Below, piece by piece: positions 1-4,733 of a DNA stretch of 6,954 nucleotides; the first letter of the stretch is position 1; every line of letters starts with the position of its first letter. A program made the position numbers and the translations under genes. This DNA comes from JAXGPP01 sp964436865 (GTDB lineage Bacteria; Planctomycetota; Planctomycetia; Pirellulales; Thermoguttaceae), in the NCBI GenBank assembly GCA_964436865.1, contig CAYTFK010000354.1:1-6954 (forward strand), written 5' to 3'. Below the pieces are notes generated by a model. It ran no database searches, was not told where the DNA came from, and was given only the letters and a program-made list of their open reading frames with translations.

Positions 1-218
1 CGCTCCAGCGTGCCGCGGCCGCCTACGAAATGCAGATGCTCGTCTACGCCCTGGCCGTCGAAACGATCACCGGCAAGCCGCCCGAGGAACTCGTGCTCTG
101 TTTCCTTCACCCTGGCGCGGAGTATTCCTTCACCTGGGACGCCGCCGCCCGCCGCCGGCTGACCCAACTCCTCGACCCCGCCCTCGCCGCCCCCGTGGCA
201 GGGCCATCCCGCCCCTGA
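1..218 (+). CDS. C-terminal end of an AddA/RecB-like helicase-nuclease (5' partial)
   Basis: The frame is open from the left edge (first whole codon at base 3) to a TGA at 216-218, giving 71 residues of the C-terminus. The start lies outside the window. The visible part reads AAAYEMQMLVYALAVE, which contains a Q-x-x-x-Y motif (QMLVY) followed by a small hydrophobic helix. It then has LVLCFLHPG and FTWD, and a basic helix AARRRLTQLLD. This order matches the end of the PD-(D/E)xK nuclease domain of AddA/RecB-type UvrD helicases, where QxxxY is the last conserved nuclease motif. Such enzymes process double-strand DNA ends for recombination in the cytoplasm. The helicase motifs and the catalytic D/E-x-K residues are not in the window, so the call rests on one motif and general resemblance. 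A stand-alone RecB-family nuclease is the main alternative. The following gene is convergent, so this is the last gene of its transcript. Confidence 0.65.
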   Translation, partial: LQRAAAAYEMQMLVYALAVETITGKPPEELVLCFLHPGAEYSFTWDAAARRRLTQLLDPALAAPVAGPSRP

Positions 219-326
219 TTCGTGCGCCCCGGGGACTGGTCCATTTTTCGGCTCGGAAGCGCATTCGGCCGCAAGACCTTGCCCGAAAATATGCACCTGT
301 CCACCCTCGGCGTCGCTCAGCTTGCT

Positions 327-353
327 CTCGGCAGCGTCTACCTGGCTGCCGAG
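327..353. terminator. Hairpin overlapping the stop codon of the BNR-repeat gene, possible terminator between convergent genes
   Basis: Bases 327-335 (CTCGGCAGC) and 345-353 (GCTGCCGAG) form a perfect 9-bp stem around a 9-nt loop. The loop holds the minus-strand stop codon (338-340). The position between two convergent genes fits a transcription end signal for either strand. No T-run follows on either strand, so it is not a classical intrinsic terminator. It could also simply stabilise the mRNA 3' end. Confidence 0.4.
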
Positions 354-1996
354 GCCCACGGGGTCGTAGTAACCCACCATTGGTGCATGTTCGTCTTGGC
401 TCCTGAATAGCTGACATCGCAATGGATCAAGAGCCTTTCCGGTGTCGCAGGGTCATACTTGCCAATGACTGTGTTGGCGGAATAGCAGTCGCCCCCGCCG
501 GGAGTCTGCAGCCTGCTCATCAGCACGATGCCTTCGTCCCAATGGATGCCATCTCGCGACGAGTAAAGCACGAAACTGCCTGGACCGGGGTCGTCGCCGA
601 CCAGATCCCGTGGCTGGCTGCCGCTTCGCCCGTGGATGAAGTAGAATTCGCCGACTTTTCCCGAGAGCTGCATATTGCGGATCCCCTTGGCGAAGTGCGT
701 GGTCTGCACATCCGACCAGGTGCGTCCGCCGTCCTTGCTGATCACGTAGGGGATGTTCTGCTCAGCCGTGCGGTCGTCTGTTCGGATATGGGCGTCGTAC
801 GTATATACGATGATCCTGCCGTCATCGAGCGCGCCGGCGGCCCAGTAGTAGCAGTCGGTGCCGAAAGGCAATGTGCTCCGTCGGTGGAACGATTCCCCGT
901 TGTCGGCGGAGACCCACAACGTCTGTGGTCCCCCCGGCGTCATGTTCGAACTGCCGCCACGGAAGACAATGAATATCTCGCCGTCATGCACAAAGGAGGT
1001 GTTCATCGTAAACGCGATATCCTCGACGGTGGCGGATTTGTCAAACTCGCGAGGTCCCTGCCACGTGTGCCCATGGTCGCGGCTGAGAAAATAGACGGGC
1101 GCCAGTTTTTTCTCCCATCTCTCGTTCGCATACCGGATCAGGGTGGCAACGAGAGTGCCGTTCGGCGATGTGATGAGTGAATAGACCAGAGCCGAGCACA
1201 CTTCGCTCCCCTCGTGCATCCGCTTGGAATAGTCGAAAACAACGGGGGCGCTCCAACTCAGTCCGCCGTCGGTCGAGCGTCGGTACTCCGACCATCCCGC
1301 CGCACCGTGCCCATCCCAATCGTCGGCCCCTGTTCCGGTTACGCTGTAGAAGGCGACAATGTCCCCGTTCTGGCATTCGGCAACCGAATTGTTGCCGTGT
1401 CCGGAATGGTCCTCCTTCTCGCGATCCACAAACAGCATTCCCGTATTGGGAATGTCCGCGGGATAGACGAAGAACGGCTTTCCATCAACCGCACGGGTGC
1501 GGTTTCTTGCGGATCGGGCATCCTCGAATCCCAGTACCACCACCGATTTCCCAAAGCGATAGGATTCGCCGGAGGTCGCCTGCTTTTCGTAGACAAGCAC
1601 CCGGTCAATTTCGCTGCTCCCGAACAACTGGAACGCCTCTTGCTGCATCCTCGCGAACCCCTGTGCCTCGAGGGCCTCCACCTGGGACGCGGCGCCGTCA
1701 ATGGGGTGCGGGGTTGCCAAGATCAGACGACCGCCTTGCACTACGTCGAACTCCGTGGAGTCGATCGAACTCCGCAAGAACTTCTCCCCAACCAGAGCTT
1801 CCGGCAACTTCGCCAACCTGTAGCTGCGATCGGTGAACACCACCGCGCCGGGGCGGAACCACATCACGTCCGCTTCAGCTTCCCCGCGGACCTCGATCAC
1901 CGCACGATCCGAAGCATGCGCGCACCATGGGACCAGCGTTCCCGCCACCATCAGCAATGACAATATGCTCGTCTTGTATGTTCCCAGTCTGTTCAT
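338..1996 (-). CDS. Exported sialidase-like BNR/Asp-box beta-propeller protein
   Basis: This frame encodes 552 residues from an ATG at 1996-1994. That start is preferred because GGGAG (minus strand, 2009-2005) lies 8 nt upstream and the protein then opens with a clean signal peptide: basic MNRLGTYK, hydrophobic ILSLLMVAGTLV, and likely cleavage after Ala28 (AHA|SD). In-frame starts at 2122 and 2023 would bury this signal. Residues about 30-170 form an N-terminal domain I do not recognise. The rest is a sialidase-type six-bladed propeller with five Asp boxes: STDGGLSW 241-248, SRDHGHTW 305-312, SADNGESF 363-370, SKDGGRTW 420-427 and SSRDGIHW 479-486. Family members cleave terminal sialic acid or related sugars from glycans in the periplasm or outside the cell. 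The Arg-Ile-Pro motif of GH33 enzymes is not evident; HGNNSVAE (200-207) stands where the first blade would begin. Sialidase activity is therefore unproven and the substrate unknown. Confidence 0.85.
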   Translation of the reverse strand: MNRLGTYKTSILSLLMVAGTLVPWCAHASDRAVIEVRGEAEADVMWFRPGAVVFTDRSYRLAKLPEALVGEKFLRSSIDSTEFDVVQGGRLILATPHPIDGAASQVEALEAQGFARMQQEAFQLFGSSEIDRVLVYEKQATSGESYRFGKSVVVLGFEDARSARNRTRAVDGKPFFVYPADIPNTGMLFVDREKEDHSGHGNNSVAECQNGDIVAFYSVTGTGADDWDGHGAAGWSEYRRSTDGGLSWSAPVVFDYSKRMHEGSEVCSALVYSLITSPNGTLVATLIRYANERWEKKLAPVYFLSRDHGHTWQGPREFDKSATVEDIAFTMNTSFVHDGEIFIVFRGGSSNMTPGGPQTLWVSADNGESFHRRSTLPFGTDCYYWAAGALDDGRIIVYTYDAHIRTDDRTAEQNIPYVISKDGGRTWSDVQTTHFAKGIRNMQLSGKVGEFYFIHGRSGSQPRDLVGDDPGPGSFVLYSSRDGIHWDEGIVLMSRLQTPGGGDCYSANTVIGKYDPATPERLLIHCDVSYSGAKTNMHQWWVTTTPWASAAR

Positions 1997-2004
1997 CACG
2001 TGTT

Positions 2005-2009
2005 CTCCC
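2005..2009 (-). promoter_or_regulatory. Ribosome binding site of the BNR-repeat gene
   Basis: On the minus strand GGGAG stands 8 nt before the ATG at 1996-1994. It decides the start: the longer in-frame openings at 2122 and 2023 place the signal peptide internally. Confidence 0.7.
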
Positions 2010-2066
2010 ACGGAAATCAGCATCCTCCCGTTGACCCGACTATCCGGCCCGGCATCTGACCAGACC

Positions 2067-2072
2067 ATTGTA
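2067..2072 (-). promoter_or_regulatory. Weak -10-like box upstream of the BNR-repeat gene
   Basis: Minus-strand TACAAT lies about 70 nt before the start codon and differs from TATAAT at one base. The hexamer at the expected -35 distance (about TTACGG) shares only the leading TT with the consensus. This is the best candidate seen in the 1997-2200 region, but it is weak. Confidence 0.22.
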
Positions 2073-2159
2073 TTTGCCCGGCACGCCTCCCGTAATGGCC
2101 CATGTAACCGATTCCAACCCAAGACGCTCCGGAACGCGCACAGGCGTCGGAAGCCGCGT

Positions 2160-2310
2160 CGAACCGAGTGATTCAGCGCGTCGGACGAGTAATCGCACGT
2201 CCGCCGTTCGTAGTCCCGCCTTTAGCGGCCTCATAGAAGGCGGCCCACACTCGTCAACCGATTCCGGATAGTGCTTCGGAATTGGTGCTGATGTAAGAAA
2301 GGGTTCCTGG
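2160..2310. repeat. Repeat-like non-coding stretch with a GC stem
   Basis: No gene is credible here. Bases 2216-2222 (CCGCCTT) pair with 2237-2243 (AAGGCGG) around a 14-nt loop. The phrases TAGTCCCGCCTTTAG (2211-2225) and AAAGGGTTCCTGGCACC (2297-2313) resemble short sequences I associate with dispersed non-coding repeats in planctomycete genomes. That resemblance is from memory. Within the window they occur once, so repeat status is not shown. Confidence 0.25.
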
Positions 2311-2417
2311 CACCTGTCGGCATTTTGCGGCCGAGCACATGCCCGCCCGCTTGTGAATCTGCATCGCGCGACACGACTCTGCATTGGAACCCGCCCCGGA
2401 GGAGCGATCGTTCATAG

Positions 2418-2437
2418 CCAGGGGCGTAAGCCCCTGG
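2418..2437. repeat. Palindromic hairpin, 8-bp stem with GTAA loop (REP-like)
   Basis: CCAGGGGC (2418-2425) and GCCCCTGG (2430-2437) form a perfect 8-bp stem closed by GTAA, a GNRA-type tetraloop if transcribed. It lies 27 nt from a second GC hairpin with a short loop (2465-2477). The pair looks like the twin-hairpin arrangement of REP/dispersed intergenic repeats. It sits about 90 nt from a decayed transposase fragment. Confidence 0.5.
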
Positions 2438-2464
2438 GCATCAGGTTCCATTTCTATACCTCCA

Positions 2465-2477
2465 GCCCCGAAGGGGC
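2465..2477. repeat. Second palindromic hairpin, GCCCC-GAA-GGGGC (REP-like)
   Basis: GCCCC (2465-2469) pairs with GGGGC (2473-2477) around GAA, and GACAG follows. This compact motif resembles a dispersed intergenic element common in planctomycetes and some relatives (recalled, not searched). With the hairpin at 2418-2437 it probably forms one repeat unit of about 60-70 nt. Confidence 0.5.
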
Positions 2478-2525
2478 GACAGTCGCTCAACCCCAGAGGT
2501 AACGTTCATCGTGTTCGATCCTCCA

Positions 2526-2621
2526 GCGCTGCCTGCAGGAAAAGGCTGCGAGCATACCGTGGTGGCCGTCGAGACAGCGGACGCGGGCGAACCCCTCGTG
2601 CGGATTGCCACACTTCAGAAA
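2526..2621 (-). pseudogene. Decayed IS91-type transposase zinc-ribbon fragment
   Basis: Read on the minus strand from base 2621, the codons give FLKCGNPHEGFARVRC followed by LDGHHGMLAAFSCRQR. This follows the N-terminal zinc-binding domain of IS91-family (HUH) transposases: FLxCG, then GFARVRCPxC, then LAFSCKxR, then a CPSC knuckle. Three features indicate decay. The second cysteine of the expected CPDC is Gly (CLDG). The match stops at FSCRQR, with no CPSC in the following codons. The catalytic domain is absent, because the downstream sequence runs into the hairpin repeats at 2418-2477. The fragment lies inside an 82-codon open frame (2487-2735), but that frame is not likely a working gene. 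The family assignment comes from motif recognition alone. Confidence 0.6.
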
Positions 2622-2845
2622 GGCCGTCGCTGACGGAACCGACGAGCGGTCCTTCCATAGCCGGCAACTGTGCGGAGTTGCCGTGCGGGAAATTTGTATC
2701 GAATAGTCCACATTCACCGATTGCCGAGAAGACATCGGTCAAGGAGGAACAGTTGCTGATTAAACTCAAGACGCGACGATAGTCCCCAGAGCCGATTGTA
2801 AGACTCCGGACCGTCTTTCGGGCCAGGACGGCGACAATTCCCAGT

Positions 2846-2854
2846 GGAAGGGAG
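2846..2854 (+). promoter_or_regulatory. Ribosome binding site of the outer-membrane barrel gene
   Basis: GGAAGGGAG lies 6 nt before the ATG at 2861, a strong Shine-Dalgarno match at normal spacing. It supports this start over a longer antisense open frame covering the same DNA. No convincing promoter was found upstream; TTGCTG (2753) with GATAGT (2778) is a poor pair. Confidence 0.75.
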
Positions 2855-2860
2855 CGGGCG

Positions 2861-3958
2861 ATGGATGCCAGGCTGCGTGCCGTGTTGATTGCCGTGGGGG
2901 CACTGGGAGCCATTGCCAGCACGGCCATGGCTGAACCCGCGCCCACCTTCTTTGAACCGGCCGGACAATGGACGGCGGTGGACGTCTCTGATTTCGATGT
3001 CTATGCGGCCACGTCCCGGCTGCCGCTGGTCGAGATCGGCCATGCTGCAGGCGTGCATGAAAGCATCACCGATCGCGACGGCAGGGATTGCTGCGACGCA
3101 CTCGACGATTGGTGTCAGCCGGTGTGGACAGTGTCCTTCGGCTCGGTTTTCCTGCAGCGCTCGCGATTGGACCGCGCGGTGATTGCGACTCCGCCGACGG
3201 GCACGCCCGGCGTTTTGCTCAACGGCAGCGACTTTGATTTTGAAACGGGCGCCGGTCCGGACGTGTCGATCATGCGCCGGTCGAATCGCGGATTGATCTG
3301 GGAAGCCCGCTATTTTAACGATCGATCGGCCGAGGACACCTTCGGCATTCCCACCGTCACATCGTTTCGCATCGCGGGAATCGGCGTGACCATCCTGGGT
3401 GGCGGACCGATCGATGCCCGCTATCAGACCGAGCTCGATAGTTCCGAAATCAACCTCCACACGCCGTTTGGCGACCGCGTCACGTTCCTTGCGGGATTTC
3501 GCTGGGTCGAGTTGCACGATGCAGTGCGCGTGGACATCGCCACGCCGGCCACGTTCACCAATTGGGATGACAACAATCACATGTATGGCGGGCAGATCGG
3601 TACCCGTATCGCGTTCACCGATCCGCGCAATCCGCTCAGCGTCACCTGTGCGATCAAGGGCGGCGTATACTACAACGACGCGGACAATGTGTTTACGTCG
3701 ACCATTGTCCCATCCGACAGCAGCAGCGACGAAGCCACGGCGTTCGTCGGCGACCTCAACTTCACGGCCGCCTATCAATTGACCAGCCACATCGCGATTC
3801 AAGGCGGCTACCAGATTGTGCGGCTCGGTAACGTGGCCATCGCCGCCGATTCGGCCGCGAACACAACGCAAATCCCCGGGGGCACATCGAGCCCCGTCGA
3901 TCCGGATAGCTGGCTGTGGTACCACGGTGCGACGGCGGCGTGTGTGGTCACCTGGTAA
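2861..3958 (+). CDS. Exported outer-membrane beta-barrel protein, Lpg1974-like planctomycete type
   Basis: The 365-residue product begins with a signal peptide: basic MDARLR, hydrophobic AVLIAVGALGAIAS, and likely cleavage after Ala24 (AMA|EP). The mature part is rich in short alternating segments typical of amphipathic beta strands. It ends in Trp (ACVVTW), as barrel proteins recognised by the BAM machinery usually end in an aromatic residue. Family-like features are the cysteine cluster at 77-85 (CCDALDDWC) before a Trp-containing strand, LAGFRWVEL at 210-218, and NHMYGGQIG at 239-247. These fit the large planctomycete family of putative outer-membrane porin-like proteins (Lpg1974/BBP7-like). 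Function in the family is mostly unknown; a structural or pore-forming role in the outer membrane is an inference. The gene is transcribed alone: the upstream neighbour is divergent, and a strong hairpin lies 17 nt after the stop. Confidence 0.75.
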   Translation: MDARLRAVLIAVGALGAIASTAMAEPAPTFFEPAGQWTAVDVSDFDVYAATSRLPLVEIGHAAGVHESITDRDGRDCCDALDDWCQPVWTVSFGSVFLQRSRLDRAVIATPPTGTPGVLLNGSDFDFETGAGPDVSIMRRSNRGLIWEARYFNDRSAEDTFGIPTVTSFRIAGIGVTILGGGPIDARYQTELDSSEINLHTPFGDRVTFLAGFRWVELHDAVRVDIATPATFTNWDDNNHMYGGQIGTRIAFTDPRNPLSVTCAIKGGVYYNDADNVFTSTIVPSDSSSDEATAFVGDLNFTAAYQLTSHIAIQGGYQIVRLGNVAIAADSAANTTQIPGGTSSPVDPDSWLWYHGATAACVVTW

Positions 3959-3975
3959 CGCACCGCCGCCCGTGA

Positions 3976-3994
3976 CAGGGCCATCTTGGCCCTG
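3976..3994 (+). terminator. Probable transcription terminator hairpin after the barrel gene
   Basis: CAGGGCCA (3976-3983) and TGGCCCTG (3987-3994) form a perfect 8-bp GC-rich stem with a TCT loop, beginning 17 nt after the stop codon. The position suits a terminator. The following bases (ATCATAGC) lack a T-run, so termination strength is uncertain. Confidence 0.5.
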
Positions 3995-4016
3995 ATCATA
4001 GCCGGGGTGGCATATC

Positions 4017-4035
4017 TCACGGCGTCATGCCGTGA
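4017..4035. repeat. Small inverted repeat (7-bp stem) in the long gene-free stretch
   Basis: TCACGGC (4017-4023) pairs with GCCGTGA (4029-4035) around GTCAT. It follows the terminator-like hairpin by about 20 nt. It could be a second termination hairpin or part of a repeat. Confidence 0.35.
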
Positions 4036-4049
4036 ACATGCCCCCTCAC

Positions 4050-4115
4050 GCTGCCTCGAAGCCCATACGGCGGGGCCAGCGCAGCGAGCCCCACCACGAC
4101 CTCCATTTCTGAGTC
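4050..4115. repeat. Possible dispersed-repeat fragment
   Basis: The segment around GCGCAGCGAGCCCCACCACG (4079-4098), preceded by a CCCATACGGCGGGGCC stretch, resembles a non-coding phrase I associate with many planctomycete intergenic regions. It occurs once in this window, so the call rests on memory. No open frame here has gene-like features. Confidence 0.25.
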
Positions 4116-4225
4116 CCGTTCACGAGACTTCCGCCGCGCCAGCGGCTCTTCGGCCCGGTGGGGCGGGACAGGTCCGGTATTGGAAGTGGCGAAAACCGAA
4201 ACGGGAACACCATCCCACGCGCCTG

Positions 4226-4255
4226 CCAATCGGCATCTCGCGAGATTCCGATTGG
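4226..4255. repeat. 30-nt near-perfect palindrome
   Basis: CCAATCGG (4226-4233) and CCGATTGG (4248-4255) are exact inverted copies. They flank ATCTCGCGAGAT (4235-4246), itself a perfect 12-nt palindrome. The only imperfect pair is C4234 against T4247. The symmetry could be an operator for a dimeric regulator, a cruciform or hairpin, or a mobile-element end. The nearest start codon (4734) is nearly 500 nt away, which makes an operator less likely. Confidence 0.55.
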
Positions 4256-4281
4256 TTGAAATCGTGCGGGTACCGTCAGCC

Positions 4282-4296
4282 GGTCGCTACGCGACC
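4282..4296. repeat. Small inverted repeat GGTCGC-TAC-GCGACC
   Basis: A perfect 6-bp stem with a 3-nt loop lies 26 nt after the 30-nt palindrome. It may be part of the same repeat-like patch. A 10-nt palindrome, ACGGGCCCGT, follows at 4340-4349. Confidence 0.35.
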
Positions 4297-4349
4297 AGAA
4301 AGCAGACGGGGGTGAACCGAAAAGCATCGGCGAAGGGGACGGGCCCGTG

Positions 4350-4490
4350 TCTTCGGAGGAGGTCTCGACGCCGAATGCGGGTGTGAGGCGAAGAATGACC
4401 TGATCCCCCGGTGGTTACAGAGACGCGGAGTGTCCGGTTCGTGCGTTTCTACGCGGTGCGTGGGAACGAGGGGAATGGGTACGGGAGCGG
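4350..4490. other. Gene-free stretch with no recognised feature
   Basis: Together with 3959-4349 this is part of a 775-nt gap between genes. I see no credible open frame with a ribosome site, no tRNA-like T-loop or acceptor stem, and no tandem repeat. The TTACAGAGACGCGGAG phrase (4415-4430) loosely resembles common intergenic filler but is not informative. Confidence 0.4.
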
Positions 4491-4516
4491 CGCTTCTGTT
4501 GGCTGACGGGTGCGAC

Positions 4517-4522
4517 TATAAT
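4517..4522 (+). promoter_or_regulatory. Candidate -10 box (TATAAT) for the HzsA-like gene
   Basis: A perfect TATAAT sits 211 nt before the ATG of the HzsA-like gene. The hexamer 17 nt upstream (TTCTGT, 4494-4499) is a poor -35, so this may be a weak or activator-dependent promoter, or chance. If used, transcription would begin near 4529, giving a leader of about 205 nt whose first bases form the hairpin at 4529-4547. Confidence 0.4.
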
Positions 4523-4528
4523 GGGCGA

Positions 4529-4547
4529 GCAAGCCGGGAAGGCTTGT
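4529..4547 (+). promoter_or_regulatory. Hairpin at the predicted 5' end of the HzsA-like mRNA
   Basis: CAAGCC (4530-4535) and GGCTTG (4541-4546) form a 6-bp stem with a GGGAA loop, extended by a G-U pair. It lies where the transcript from the TATAAT box would start and might protect the 5' end of the RNA. Confidence 0.35.
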
Positions 4548-4554
4548 CCCCACC

Positions 4555-4687
4555 GGCCTGGATTATTCATGAGCGGTAGAGGCGGCGACGCAGTGCGGCG
4601 CCGTCGCGCGACGCGGAGGCGAACGAACCGCCTGGGTCAGCCTCGCTTACGCTTCGAGCCACGATCAGCGCATGAATAGTCGGGGCC
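4555..4687 (+). repeat. 133-nt segment bounded by 17-nt inverted repeats
   Basis: The left arm 4555-4571 (GGCCTGGATTATTCATG) and right arm 4671-4687 (CATGAATAGTCGGGGCC) pair at 14 of 17 positions exactly, with two further G-U pairs as RNA and one mismatch. Inside are smaller stems: GCGACG/CGTCGC (4585-4590 with 4602-4607) and AGGCG/CGCCT (4617-4621 with 4629-4633). The segment lies between the TATAAT box and the start of the HzsA-like gene. It could be a MITE-like insertion or a folded mRNA leader. No clear target-site duplication was seen. Confidence 0.4.
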
Positions 4688-4718
4688 AGCGCCCGTCCCA
4701 CCACTGCGCGAGGCAAAC

Positions 4719-4725
4719 GAGGAGG
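4719..4725 (+). promoter_or_regulatory. Ribosome binding site of the HzsA-like gene
   Basis: GAGGAGG lies 8 nt before the ATG at 4734, a near-ideal Shine-Dalgarno. It fixes the start in front of a signal peptide. Confidence 0.8.
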
Positions 4726-4733
4726 CCGCAACG

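Noticed and set aside
227..248. CCCCGGGG and GGAC-TG-GTCC followed by ATTTTT, a possible intrinsic terminator for the AddA-like gene
   Set aside because: The stem next to the T-run is only 3-4 bp with too small a loop, so I did not call it, although the T-run is in a suitable place.
1214..1960. Plus-strand open frames of 219-252 codons opposite the BNR-repeat gene (422-1180, 1177-1836, 1214-1960)
   Set aside because: All are shadows of the minus-strand gene, which has Asp boxes, a signal peptide and a ribosome site.
2040..2384. A 114-codon minus-strand open frame upstream of the BNR-repeat gene
   Set aside because: It overlaps repeat-like phrases and the likely upstream region of the BNR gene, is Arg-rich, and shows no recognisable domain.
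2384..2782. A 132-codon plus-strand open frame across the repeat and transposase-fossil region
   Set aside because: It translates through both hairpins and the antisense of the IS91-like fragment, is low in hydrophobic order and has no convincing ribosome site.
2714..3925. A 403-codon minus-strand open frame opposite the barrel gene, longer than that gene itself
   Set aside because: It has no family resemblance, and its Arg/Asp/Val-rich composition is typical of an antisense frame in GC-rich DNA. The plus-strand gene has a strong ribosome site, a signal peptide, barrel motifs and a terminal Trp.
3986..4315. A 109-codon plus-strand open frame and overlapping minus-strand frames in the gap after the barrel gene
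   Set aside because: They start inside the terminator-like hairpin and run through several palindromes. Pro/Arg-rich composition and lack of family resemblance point to non-coding DNA.
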